Made by a program: the position numbers and the translations under genes
Source of the DNA: Phycisphaerales bacterium
GTDB taxonomy: Bacteria > Planctomycetota > Phycisphaerae > Phycisphaerales > UBA1924
NCBI GenBank assembly: GCA_040221175.1
Contig: JAVJVK010000013.1
Location: 248,001 to 312,000, forward strand
Length of the DNA: 64,000 nt
Direction of reading: 5' to 3'
Notes under the pieces: generated by a model
Told to the model about the DNA's origin: nothing
The model's input: only the letters and a program-made list of their open reading frames with translations
Databases searched by the model: none
Shown here: one piece after another, positions 1 through 6,815 of the stretch
Layout: each line of letters begins with the position of its first letter
Numbering within the stretch: the stretch's first letter is position 1

Positions 1-308
1 GTACGCCCCAGCCGCGCCGCCACGTGGCCGGCGATGCCGATGAGCCAAGAGCTCAGCCGGCCGCGGCCGCGCTCGTACCGGCCAGCCGCGTAGGAGCGCG
101 CGAACTCGGCGAGCGTCTGCTGGGCGATCTCGGCGGCGTCGTGGTCGGCAAAGCCCCGGCGGCGGGCAATGGCCACGAGGATGGGCCGGTAGCGGGCGTC
201 GAAGCCCTCCCACGCGGCGGCGTTGGCCGGGTCGCGCAGGTCGTCCAGCAGCCGCGTGGTGGTACGCGTTCCCAGGGGGGCCGGGCCGCCGGGCGGTGGC
301 GTGGACAT
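1..308 (-). CDS. ECF-type RNA polymerase sigma factor, N-terminal part (cut by window edge)
   Basis: Read on the minus strand from the ATG at 308, the protein begins MSTPPPGG and continues into a region that matches sigma region 2. It has WEGFDARYRP, an acidic DAAEIAQQTLAEF helix, then YERGRGRLSSWLIGIAGHVA. The order 'single folded block, acidic helix, F/W-rich promoter-melting segment' is typical of planctomycete ECF sigma factors. Only about 102 residues are present and region 4, which reads the -35 element, lies beyond base 1. Another protein in the overlapping frame at this place is arginine/proline-rich low-complexity and is not real. The next gene downstream of its start, on the same strand, is 52 bp away. 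The sigma identity is fairly secure; the regulon is unknown. Confidence 0.8.
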   Translation of the reverse strand, partial: MSTPPPGGPAPLGTRTTTRLLDDLRDPANAAAWEGFDARYRPILVAIARRRGFADHDAAEIAQQTLAEFARSYAAGRYERGRGRLSSWLIGIAGHVAARLGR

Positions 309-360
309 GCCCGATGGTACGCGAGGGACGGGTGGGGCGCGGGCATTCCCGGAAGGTCGA

Positions 361-930
361 TCAGGTCGTCGTGCCGGCCCGCTGAGACTCCTGCCACTGG
401 CGACGCCAGTCTCCGGCGTGCGTATTGATCGCGGCCTCGAATCGTGCGGCGCGCCATTGGGCGCCACACTCGGGGCAGGTGGCCATGCCGTCGTCGTCTT
501 GAGGTACGTCGTTCTTGTGCAGATCAAGGGCCAGGTCGTGGCCGCAGGCGGGGCAGAGGCCGGCCTGGGCCCACGCGTGGATAGCCCGTCGGTTGGTCTC
601 GCGGGCTCGGGCGTTGGCGACGAAGGGAACCCAGCGGTAGGCGCAGGCAATGAAGAGCCCGATGGCGAGCATGACAACATGCCAGTACCAATCCGGGAGC
701 ACGGGCTGGGACGAGACCGCCTGGATGACGACGAGGATCAGGCCGGGGCCGATGGCAATCAGCAAGAAGGCGAAGAAGGCCGACCAGTGCATGTTCTGCG
801 AGTTGCCCAGCGAGATCTCGCCGCTGAGCTTCCTCAGCCGCTTCGATGGCTTCTTGGGAAGGTCCAATGCCTGGAGTGTCACGGCGCGGCCGCGGTCATC
901 GGTCGGTTGGGTGGCCTCCTGCGAGTTCAT
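361..930 (-). CDS. Two-helix membrane protein with C-terminal zinc ribbon
   Basis: 189 residues starting MNSQEATQ. Two hydrophobic segments (about residues 51-70, HWSAFFAFLLIAIGPGLILV, and 84-101) predict a membrane hairpin. After the second helix a cytoplasmic tail carries CPACGHD and, about 20 residues on, CPECGAQW, a four-cysteine zinc ribbon. The start codon overlaps the scpA stop in an ATGA (927-930), so the two are almost certainly co-translated. I know no function for this family. Two other small membrane proteins in the window (6156-6620, 47819-48520) end in the same kind of ribbon, so it looks like a lineage-specific module attached to varied membrane anchors. Confidence 0.75.
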   Translation of the reverse strand: MNSQEATQPTDDRGRAVTLQALDLPKKPSKRLRKLSGEISLGNSQNMHWSAFFAFLLIAIGPGLILVVIQAVSSQPVLPDWYWHVVMLAIGLFIACAYRWVPFVANARARETNRRAIHAWAQAGLCPACGHDLALDLHKNDVPQDDDGMATCPECGAQWRAARFEAAINTHAGDWRRQWQESQRAGTTT

Positions 931-1748
931 GCGTCCTCGGCCGCCTCCCCCTCGACCAACCCCAGCCACACCTGCCCGGGCTCTTCCCCGACCGCCTCGC
1001 CGCGCCACGCGCGAACGCGGACGTTGCGGACCAGCTCGAGGATGCCCAGGAACATGCCGATGGCCTCGCCCCGCGTGCGGCCGGTGAACAGGGCGGCCAG
1101 GGGCAGGGCGGGCCGGCCGGTTTCCTCTCTTGCGCGCTCCAGGCGGTCGATGGCGTCGGCCTGGTGCAGCTCGATGGGCGTGTCGTCGTCTGTGACGGTG
1201 TGCTCGCCCAGGCGGTCGAACTGGATGCTGCTGGCGATGCGGTCGAAGGCCTCGACCAGGTCGGTCAGCGACAGGTCGTCCATGTCCAGGGCGAGGTCTT
1301 CTTCGCTCTCGTCGCGGGCGGGCCGCAGGGCGGGGGCGACGCGGGCGCGGGCCTGCCATTGCTCGAGGCGCTGCTCGAGCGCATCGGCCCGGTCGCGGAG
1401 GCGCTTGTATTCCAGGAGCTGGCGGACGAGCTCGGCCCGCGGGTCCTCAGGTTCCTTGTCGTCCTTGCGGTGCTCGCGCCTGGCGGCCTCGGCGTCCTCG
1501 GGGCTCAGATTCTCGGCTGCGACGACGCGGCTCTTGATCTCCGCCAGCGTCGCGGCCATGACCAGGAACTCGCCGGCGGTGTCGATGTCGATGGTCGACA
1601 GGTCGCGGATCGCCTCCATGTATCGCTCGGCGATGAGGGCGACGGGGATGTCGTGGATGTCGACCTCGTGCACGCGGACCAGGTGCAGCAGCAGGTCCAT
1701 GGGCCCCTCGAAGGCGTCGACGGCGATGGCGGGGCCGGTGGCGTCCAT
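927..1748 (-). CDS. scpA: Segregation and condensation protein A (ScpA kleisin)
   Basis: 273 residues. The N-terminus has the ScpA hallmark FEGPMDLLLHLVR (residues 13-25), followed by VDIHDIPVALIAERYM and the conserved EFLVMAATLAEIKSR helix that binds the SMC neck. A charged variable middle follows, then a winged-helix C-terminal part (GRTRGEAIGMFLGILELVR). The length is usual for the family. ScpA links SMC heads and ScpB in the bacterial condensin and acts on the nucleoid. scpB is not adjacent here; the co-translated downstream gene is a zinc-ribbon membrane protein. The gene is divergent from kdsD, with only 39 bp between starts, so both promoters must overlap or lie inside the genes. Confidence 0.92.
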   Translation of the reverse strand: MDATGPAIAVDAFEGPMDLLLHLVRVHEVDIHDIPVALIAERYMEAIRDLSTIDIDTAGEFLVMAATLAEIKSRVVAAENLSPEDAEAARREHRKDDKEPEDPRAELVRQLLEYKRLRDRADALEQRLEQWQARARVAPALRPARDESEEDLALDMDDLSLTDLVEAFDRIASSIQFDRLGEHTVTDDDTPIELHQADAIDRLERAREETGRPALPLAALFTGRTRGEAIGMFLGILELVRNVRVRAWRGEAVGEEPGQVWLGLVEGEAAEDA

Positions 1749-1787
1749 GGGGGAGTCTAGGGCGGTTTTCGCGTCATACCCTCACCG

Positions 1788-2816
1788 ATGACGACCGCCA
1801 TGCGTACGACCGAGCACCTCGAACTGGCCAGCCAACTCCTCAAGGAAGAGGCGGCGGCGGTGGGGGCGCTCGCGGAACTTCCTGACGGTTTCGCGAAGGC
1901 CGTGGAGATGATCGACGGGTGCGCTCGCGCGGGCGGCACGGTGCTGGTCACCGGGCTGGGCAAGAGCGGCCACGTGGGCGCCAAGATCAGCGCGACGATG
2001 GCCAGCCTGGGCATCCCCAGCCACCTGGTCCATCCCACCGAGGCGGCCCACGGCGACCTTGGCCGCTTCCGGCCCAGCGACCTGGTGCTCGCGCTGAGCT
2101 TCAGCGGCAAGACGGCGGAGGTTGTCGCGCTGTGCGGGCTGCTGCGCCAGGACAAGCTGCCCATCATCACGATGACGGGGTCGCGGCCCGAGAACGGGGC
2201 CCAGCCCGACCCGCTCAGCCGGCTGGCGACCGTGCCGCTCTACCTGGGCTTGAAGCACGAGGCCCTGCACCCCCGTTTCAGTGCGCCCACCGCCAGCACG
2301 ACCGCGACGCTCGCGCTCGGCGACGCCCTGGCCATCTCGGCGGCGGCGCGGCGTGGCTTCACCGACGCGGACTTCGCCCGCCGCCACCCCGGCGGGGCGC
2401 TCGGCGGCGCGCTGCGGCCGGTCATGGACATCGCGCGGTGCACCATCGACGACCACCTGCCCGTGGCGCCAGAGCGCGTGAGCGTCATCGAGGCGCAGCA
2501 CGCGGTGCAGAACAAGAGCGGCCGACGGCCTGGAGCGATCCTGCTCGTTGATGATGGCGGAAGGCTCACGGGCATCTTCACCGATGGGGATCTGCGCAGG
2601 CTCGTCCTTCGCGATCGCGCCGAGCTCGATCGGCCCATCGCGGACGTCATGACGAAGAACCCACGCACGATCAGCAGCGACGCCCTCGCGCGCGACGCGG
2701 TCGCGCTCGTGCTCGAATACCGCCAGGACGAGGTGCCGATCGTCGACGCCGACGGCAAGCCGGTTGGCCTGCTGGACGTGCAGGACCTGGTGGCGCTCAA
2801 GCTGGTCGAGGGCTAG
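1788..2816 (+). CDS. kdsD: D-arabinose 5-phosphate isomerase, KpsF/GutQ family
   Basis: 342 residues (a second start lies four codons in, at 1800). The N-terminal SIS sugar-isomerase domain (about residues 45-180) shows VTGLGKSGHVG, HPTEAAHGDLG and LSFSGKT, the phosphosugar-binding loops of this family, and later RHPGGALG. Two CBS domains follow (about 207-265 and 280-340; ILLVDDGGRLTGIFTDGDLRR and VPIVDADGKPVGLLDVQDL). The enzyme interconverts ribulose 5-phosphate and arabinose 5-phosphate, the first step toward KDO for lipopolysaccharide, in the cytoplasm. Its presence agrees with a Gram-negative outer membrane. No other KDO gene is adjacent. Length and architecture are standard. Confidence 0.93.
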   Translation: MTTAMRTTEHLELASQLLKEEAAAVGALAELPDGFAKAVEMIDGCARAGGTVLVTGLGKSGHVGAKISATMASLGIPSHLVHPTEAAHGDLGRFRPSDLVLALSFSGKTAEVVALCGLLRQDKLPIITMTGSRPENGAQPDPLSRLATVPLYLGLKHEALHPRFSAPTASTTATLALGDALAISAAARRGFTDADFARRHPGGALGGALRPVMDIARCTIDDHLPVAPERVSVIEAQHAVQNKSGRRPGAILLVDDGGRLTGIFTDGDLRRLVLRDRAELDRPIADVMTKNPRTISSDALARDAVALVLEYRQDEVPIVDADGKPVGLLDVQDLVALKLVEG

Positions 2817-2828
2817 CTCGCGGGCTAC

Positions 2829-2879
2829 GGGCACGCGGGCAATGGGCACGCGGGCACTGGGCCGTCGGCAATGGGCAAT
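2829..2879. repeat. Degenerate heptamer tandem array (GGGCAAT/GGGCACT)
   Basis: Seven consecutive units of 6-8 bp: GGGCACGC, GGGCAAT, GGGCACGC, GGGCACT, GGGCCGTC, GGCAAT, GGGCAAT. The array lies just after the kdsD stop and just before a strong hairpin. It resembles the short tandemly repeated (heptamer) sequences known from cyanobacteria in form only. Related arrays occur at 17442, 18535 and 48505. Confidence 0.7.
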
Positions 2880-2885
2880 GAGAAC

Positions 2886-2918
2886 GAGGCAACCGGCCGG
2901 GCTACGGCCGATTGCCTC
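2886..2918. terminator. Strong hairpin between convergent genes
   Basis: Arms GAGGCAA-C-CGGCCG and CGGCCG-A-TTGCCTC pair over 13 bp with one C/A mismatch around a GGCTA loop. It lies between the convergent kdsD and FN3 genes, so it can serve both strands. There is no clear T-tract, so a bidirectional terminator or mRNA 3'-end stabiliser is an inference. Confidence 0.55.
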
Positions 2919-2945
2919 CAACTGCGTGACGATGCCCGCCCCGGC

Positions 2946-3596
2946 CTACGCGGCGGCTTCTTCGCCCTGGGCCCCGTTGCTGGTCCCAAAGCGGACGTAG
3001 ATCGGCTCGCCGGGCACGCGGTTGTCGGTGTGCACGGCGACGATCTGGTAGATCACCGGCGTCGCGCCGTTGGGCACCGTGTCGTCGGTGAACGCCTTCT
3101 CGCTCGTGTCGCCGATGAAGAAGAACTTCGTCTCGGTCGGCAGCTTGCGCATGACGTGGTAGCGGGTGCCGCCGGGGCCCTTGCCCTTCCAGGTCAGGTG
3201 CACGTCGCCATCGTTGGTGATGGTGCTGCGCGCATCGCTGGGCATGTTGGGGGGCGGCGCCTCGCCGGGCTTCTCGCGCTTGGAGATCTGGGCGAGCTGG
3301 TACACCTGCTCGCCCCCGTCGCCGCGGGCGTAGGCCTTGAGCTCCAGGATCAGGTCGCTCGAGTAGGCCTTCATCTGGTCGGCCGCCGCGTGCCAGGCGG
3401 CTGTTGCGGCCTTGGCGGCCGATCTGGCCTGGCCGGCGGCGATCTGCTTCTGGCGCGCCGTCTGGGCCAATAGGGTTATCGCCGCGATCTGCTCGGCGCT
3501 CAGGTTGATCGCCGCCTGGTTCTCCGTCCAGGGCTCGAGGTGCTCCTCGACCCAGTCCACTGCTTGTGCCCGGTCGCCGGGCATGTTGGTCCCCAT
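2946..3596 (-). CDS. Helical + fibronectin-III-like protein, paralogue 1 of 3
   Basis: 216 residues from the ATG at 3596, chosen because GGAGG lies 5 bp upstream (3602-3606 on the minus strand). The first half (about 1-105) is alanine-rich helix containing PWTENQAAINLS and ends VYQLAQISKR. After a proline-rich linker (PGEAPPPNMP) a beta-sandwich of FN3 type follows (about 115-205: VHLTWKGKGPGGTRYHVMRK ... FTDDTVPNGATPVIYQIVAV). There is no signal peptide. The same order of parts, with matching PWTEN, YQLAQI and FTDxxVPxG anchors, is seen at 17562-18353 and, more diverged, at 46788-47495. I do not recognise a function. The frame stays open far upstream through a 21-bp repeat array, but composition there is low-complexity and I do not include it. 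Confidence 0.75.
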   Translation of the reverse strand: MGTNMPGDRAQAVDWVEEHLEPWTENQAAINLSAEQIAAITLLAQTARQKQIAAGQARSAAKAATAAWHAAADQMKAYSSDLILELKAYARGDGGEQVYQLAQISKREKPGEAPPPNMPSDARSTITNDGDVHLTWKGKGPGGTRYHVMRKLPTETKFFFIGDTSEKAFTDDTVPNGATPVIYQIVAVHTDNRVPGEPIYVRFGTSNGAQGEEAAA

Positions 3597-4016
3597 GGGG
3601 AGCCTCCGATCGTGCGCGTGGGGATCTGTTCTCCGCCCGGCCGCCCCACGCGCGTGGCCGGTGCGAGGTGGCGCCCCCGGCCGCTCGGCCGATCGGTCGC
3701 CCCGATTCCTGCCGGCCCCGCCCGATGCGTCGGGCACGTCGGGGCCGGACCTTGGATCGACGGCTTCGGAGGGCGACTTCACTCCGAGTGCGATCCTTCG
3801 GCAGACTTTTTTCGTGCCCCGCGTCGGTCGTGCGGGCGAAGGGGGCGAAAACGCAGGCGGAATGGGAAGAATCGGGCGGCCGCTGCCACGAAGAATTCCG
3901 GACCCGTGCCCGGCGAAAACACCCCTGATCGGGGGATTCGTAGGGTTCTCGGACGATCTCCGCGGTCCGCCCGGGCCCGTGCGAGAGCGTCCAACGAATT
4001 TGTGGCGGGCCGCACG
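3597..4016. other. Intergenic region upstream of FN3 paralogue 1
   Basis: 420 bp between the FN3 gene and a 21-bp repeat array. I see no credible gene; open frames here are low-complexity consequences of high GC. It holds a minus-strand motif GGGCACGAAAAAAGTCTGCC (3800-3819) that resembles one near carB (38123-38143) and one at 22357-22375. A promoter for the FN3 gene presumably lies here but I cannot assign -35/-10 boxes. Confidence 0.5.
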
Positions 4017-4205
4017 TTCAAAGATCGGCGCTCGCCATTCGAACGTCGGCCCGCCTCGCTCGAACGTCGGCCACGCCAATTCGAATGGCGAGCGTCCAGA
4101 TTCGAGCGGCGGGCGCCGCGCGTTGAATGGCCGGGCCCGGCGATGAACCGCCGCGCCCGGCCGTTCGATCAACAGGCCCGGCGATGCGAAGGACGCGGCC
4201 GGCCC
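4017..4205. repeat. 21-bp tandem array A (nine degenerate units)
   Basis: Units begin at 4017, 4038, 4059, 4080, 4101, 4122, 4143, 4164 and 4185, each exactly 21 bp. The best-conserved part is TTCGAA followed by a G/C-rich stretch (for example TTCGAACGTCGGCCCGCCTC at 4038). There are no spacers, so this is not CRISPR. Because 21 is divisible by three, all frames stay open and read as 7-residue repeats on both strands; none is preferred. The array lies between FN3 paralogue 1 and the OLD-like gene, ending 45 bp before the latter. Confidence 0.85.
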
Positions 4206-4250
4206 GAGCCGCGGCGTGGCGCGTGCGCACGTGCGGGGATACGCTGGGCC

Positions 4251-6071
4251 ATGAGCATCTTCGAGGCCTTCGAGACCCCCAAGGACCTGCGCGATCAGTA
4301 CGAGACGAGCCCCTGCACGGCGGGGGTGATGGGGCTCAAGACGCTGAACGTGATCTGTGGGCCGAATAACTCGGGGAAGAGCCGGTTGTTGAGAGCACTA
4401 GTTCAGTCTTTGACGTCAACCAATTGGGCAATGATAGCGAGTTTTGACATTTTCAATGATCGCTGGCGGGCGCAATGGAGCGAGGGGCTTCAAAGCCTTG
4501 CCAAGCACTTGAACCGTTCGCCACTCTACACCAGATTTGTCACGCCCATCGATGAAACTGATGGAAACTCGCATCGGTACAACAAGTACCTATCCGTGCT
4601 TTTGGGGGATGTCGATGCCTTTGGGTCTGATGGGCTCCAAACGCTCCAGCAGGACGGCTTTGATGCTCCCAAGGCCAGGACGGTTTTGCAGGGAGCGTTG
4701 GCGAAGAATGATGGTGTCTCTTTTTCATACATCCCGGCAATTCGGAGTTGTCGCGATCTTAGGAATACGTCGAGCATACTCGAGCACATAAGCCACCGAT
4801 ACTTCCGTGGCGGTCTTCAACAACAGAATCTGTTTGCGGGCCAAGAGCTGTATGAAAAGGTAAAAGCGTTCTTGCTTGGCCGCCCTGCTCAGCGTCAGTT
4901 GATTCAGGACTTCGAGGCGTTGCTTTCTGAGCAATTCTTCGATGGGCGCGCCGTCAGTCTCTCGCCGCGGCAGGAAAGCGGCAGGAGCGAGTTGCATATC
5001 CGCATTGAGCCAGAGCATGAGAGACCGATATCTGAACTTGGCGACGGGATGCAGAGCATCATCATCCAGTTGGCTCCTGCATTTCTTTCTGAAGGCAGGT
5101 ACTTAGCGCTCTTCATCGAGGAGCCCGAACTCTACCTCCACCCCGGCCTCCAACGCCGCCTCTTCGAGGTGCTGCTCGACCTTGACAAGCACACGCACTG
5201 GGAACGACACCAGGTCTTCGTGACCTCGCACTCCAACCACCTGCTCGACCTGACGCTCGACCACGAGCGGATCGCCATCCTCCGCGTCGAGAAGACCGTC
5301 GGCGATCGCAGCGACGACCAAGTGCTCCGCGCGACCGCCGAAGAATACGCAAGGTTCAAGGTCGAGATGGTCGCTCCCGGCGAGATCCGGCTGCTGCACG
5401 ACCTGGGCGTGCAGAGCTCCAGCGTGTTCCTGTCGAATTGCACGATCTGGGTCGAGGGGCCGACCGACCGCATCATCCTCCGTCGCTACATGGAACTGGT
5501 CGCCAAAGAGCAAAACGTCGAGTTGCGCGAGGATCTGGACTACTCCTTTGTGTTCTATGCAGGGTCCGTCGCCAAGCACCTGAGCTTGTTCGACGACAAA
5601 GGTCCCGACGTAAACCGTATCTGCTCGCACATGCTCTTCGTCGCAGATTACGATGGCGAGAAGAAGGCCGCCGACGCCGAGACGCTCAAGGAGAAGCTGG
5701 GCGACCGCTTCCACAGGCTCGAGTGCCGAGAAATCGAGAACACCGTCTCGTCCGAGGTGCTCCGCCGCGTCGTCGCCGCGTGGACCAAGAGTGATCCCGA
5801 GAAACTCGAACTGCTTGGCCAAGACGAGATCGCTGAGCAGGGCATTGGCGAACTGATTAACGACCACTACGCCGAGTTTCTCAAAGAGAGGGATCGGTGG
5901 GCGGATGAGGATGGTGGGCTAAGCCAGAAGCGCAAGACGAAGTTCGCCGAACTCGTTCGAGAGCACACCGGGTCCGTGGCCGATCTCTCCCCCGCGGCAC
6001 TGGCCGTTGCCGAGGCCGCCGTCGCGTTCGTCCGGGATCACCGGGCTGCGGCCAACGCGCCTGCCACCTGA
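4251..6071 (+). CDS. OLD-like AAA ATPase with TOPRIM nuclease domain
   Basis: 606 residues. The ABC-type ATPase domain has Walker A GPNNSGKS (residues 37-44), an ELGDGMQS signature (262-269), Walker B LALFIEEPELYLHP (285-298) and the switch histidine in VTSHSNHLLD. A TOPRIM domain follows: IWVEGPTDRIILRRYM (glutamate about 402) and FVADYDGEKK (aspartates about 466 and 468). This is the layout of OLD-family nucleases and relatives, many of which serve in phage defence; the specific role here is inference. The start is the ATG 45 bp after repeat array A. Codons 43-285 (about 4377-5105) are clearly lower in GC than both ends and the flanking genome, which suggests transfer or recombination. No toxin or reverse-transcriptase partner is adjacent. 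Confidence 0.82.
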   Translation: MSIFEAFETPKDLRDQYETSPCTAGVMGLKTLNVICGPNNSGKSRLLRALVQSLTSTNWAMIASFDIFNDRWRAQWSEGLQSLAKHLNRSPLYTRFVTPIDETDGNSHRYNKYLSVLLGDVDAFGSDGLQTLQQDGFDAPKARTVLQGALAKNDGVSFSYIPAIRSCRDLRNTSSILEHISHRYFRGGLQQQNLFAGQELYEKVKAFLLGRPAQRQLIQDFEALLSEQFFDGRAVSLSPRQESGRSELHIRIEPEHERPISELGDGMQSIIIQLAPAFLSEGRYLALFIEEPELYLHPGLQRRLFEVLLDLDKHTHWERHQVFVTSHSNHLLDLTLDHERIAILRVEKTVGDRSDDQVLRATAEEYARFKVEMVAPGEIRLLHDLGVQSSSVFLSNCTIWVEGPTDRIILRRYMELVAKEQNVELREDLDYSFVFYAGSVAKHLSLFDDKGPDVNRICSHMLFVADYDGEKKAADAETLKEKLGDRFHRLECREIENTVSSEVLRRVVAAWTKSDPEKLELLGQDEIAEQGIGELINDHYAEFLKERDRWADEDGGLSQKRKTKFAELVREHTGSVADLSPAALAVAEAAVAFVRDHRAAANAPAT

Positions 6072-6143
6072 GACTTCGACGGTGATGGCCACTTCGCCAT
6101 CTTCGACTTCCCGGCCTTCCAGAACGCCTTCGGTGCGGGGTGC
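6072..6143 (+). pseudogene. Remnant of a GC-type dockerin tail
   Basis: Directly after the TGA of the OLD-like gene, in the same frame, the DNA reads DFDGDGHFAIFDFPAFQNAF followed by GAGC. This closely matches the C-terminal half of the dockerin-like tails in the window (DFDGDGELTIFDFLAYQTAF at 18648-20045). The first half of the tail, any catalytic or structural part, and the stop codon that normally follows the final Cys are missing. It is therefore a fragment of a destroyed secreted-protein gene, left where the ATPase gene now ends. Confidence 0.75.
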
Positions 6144-6155
6144 GACCGACCGCGA

Positions 6156-6620
6156 TCAGGCGTCGGCCCGCCCGACCCCCGCCCCGCACTCGGGGCATTG
6201 CGCCAGCCCCGTGGCGTCGTAGCCGCAGGCGGGGCAGGGGGTGCGGCCGGCGGCGCGCATGCGTGCAAGCCGACGATGGTGGGCGAGGCGGCGCGTGCGG
6301 GCGATGCCCATGACGACGAGCGTGGGGGCCAGCAGGAAGGGCCACGCCGGTCCGCCGATGATGAATATGGGGGCGTGGTTTTGAATGACGCTCCACGACC
6401 CGCACATGAAGCCCAGCCAGCCTCCGAGGCCCGGCTCCCACCGAAGCGTATCGAACGGTTCACCGAGCACCGCCATCTGTCCCGGGGTCGCGGACCATCG
6501 GTACACGCCCCCGCCGGCCACGACCCACGCGCCGTGGCCACCGGGCTCGTAGATGACCCCGAAGAGGAGGAACGGCAGCCCCGACGCCAGCACCACGAAC
6601 CCCAGCCACGATGCGAGCAC
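6156..6620 (-). CDS. Small membrane protein with C-terminal zinc ribbon
   Basis: 154 residues if the GTG at 6620 is used. Hydrophobic segments lie at about residues 4-24 (SWLGFVVLASGLPFLLFGVI) and 84-104, with a tryptophan/glycine-rich loop between. The tail ends RTPCPACGYDATGLAQCPEC, a four-Cys zinc ribbon of the type common in Phycisphaerae membrane proteins. The frame remains open 34 codons upstream (LRIVRRGWRFARRRP before the GTG) without an ATG or TTG, so the true start may be a rarer codon further up. Function unknown. It lies convergent to the OLD-like gene and divergent from the P-loop NTPase at 6816. Confidence 0.6.
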   Translation of the reverse strand: MLASWLGFVVLASGLPFLLFGVIYEPGGHGAWVVAGGGVYRWSATPGQMAVLGEPFDTLRWEPGLGGWLGFMCGSWSVIQNHAPIFIIGGPAWPFLLAPTLVVMGIARTRRLAHHRRLARMRAAGRTPCPACGYDATGLAQCPECGAGVGRADA

Positions 6621-6815
6621 CGGGCGGCGGCGGGCGAACCGCCAGCCCCGGCGGACGATGCGCAGGCTCAGTTCTCCGGGTCCGATTGGTCTGATGGCGG
6701 CCTCCGGGTGATCCTTGGCGGCTGCGGGGGCCGTTTTTCGGTCGCTGGAACCCCCCCGGGCGGCCCTCTAGCCTCTCTGGACCGGTCTTTCGACCCCCAC
6801 GGAGCGGAGCGTCCC

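Noticed and set aside
4017-4205. Array A as a CRISPR array or as a translated N-terminal extension of either neighbour
   Set aside because: There are no spacers and units are degenerate. Frames are open on both strands only because 21 is divisible by three and GC is high; ribosome sites favour starts downstream of the array for both genes.
3540-4250. Longer N-terminus for the OLD-like ATPase (open frame back to 3540)
   Set aside because: The extension overlaps the FN3 gene and array A, and is arginine/proline-rich noise; the MSIFEAFETP start right before the nucleotide-binding domain is the family-like N-terminus.
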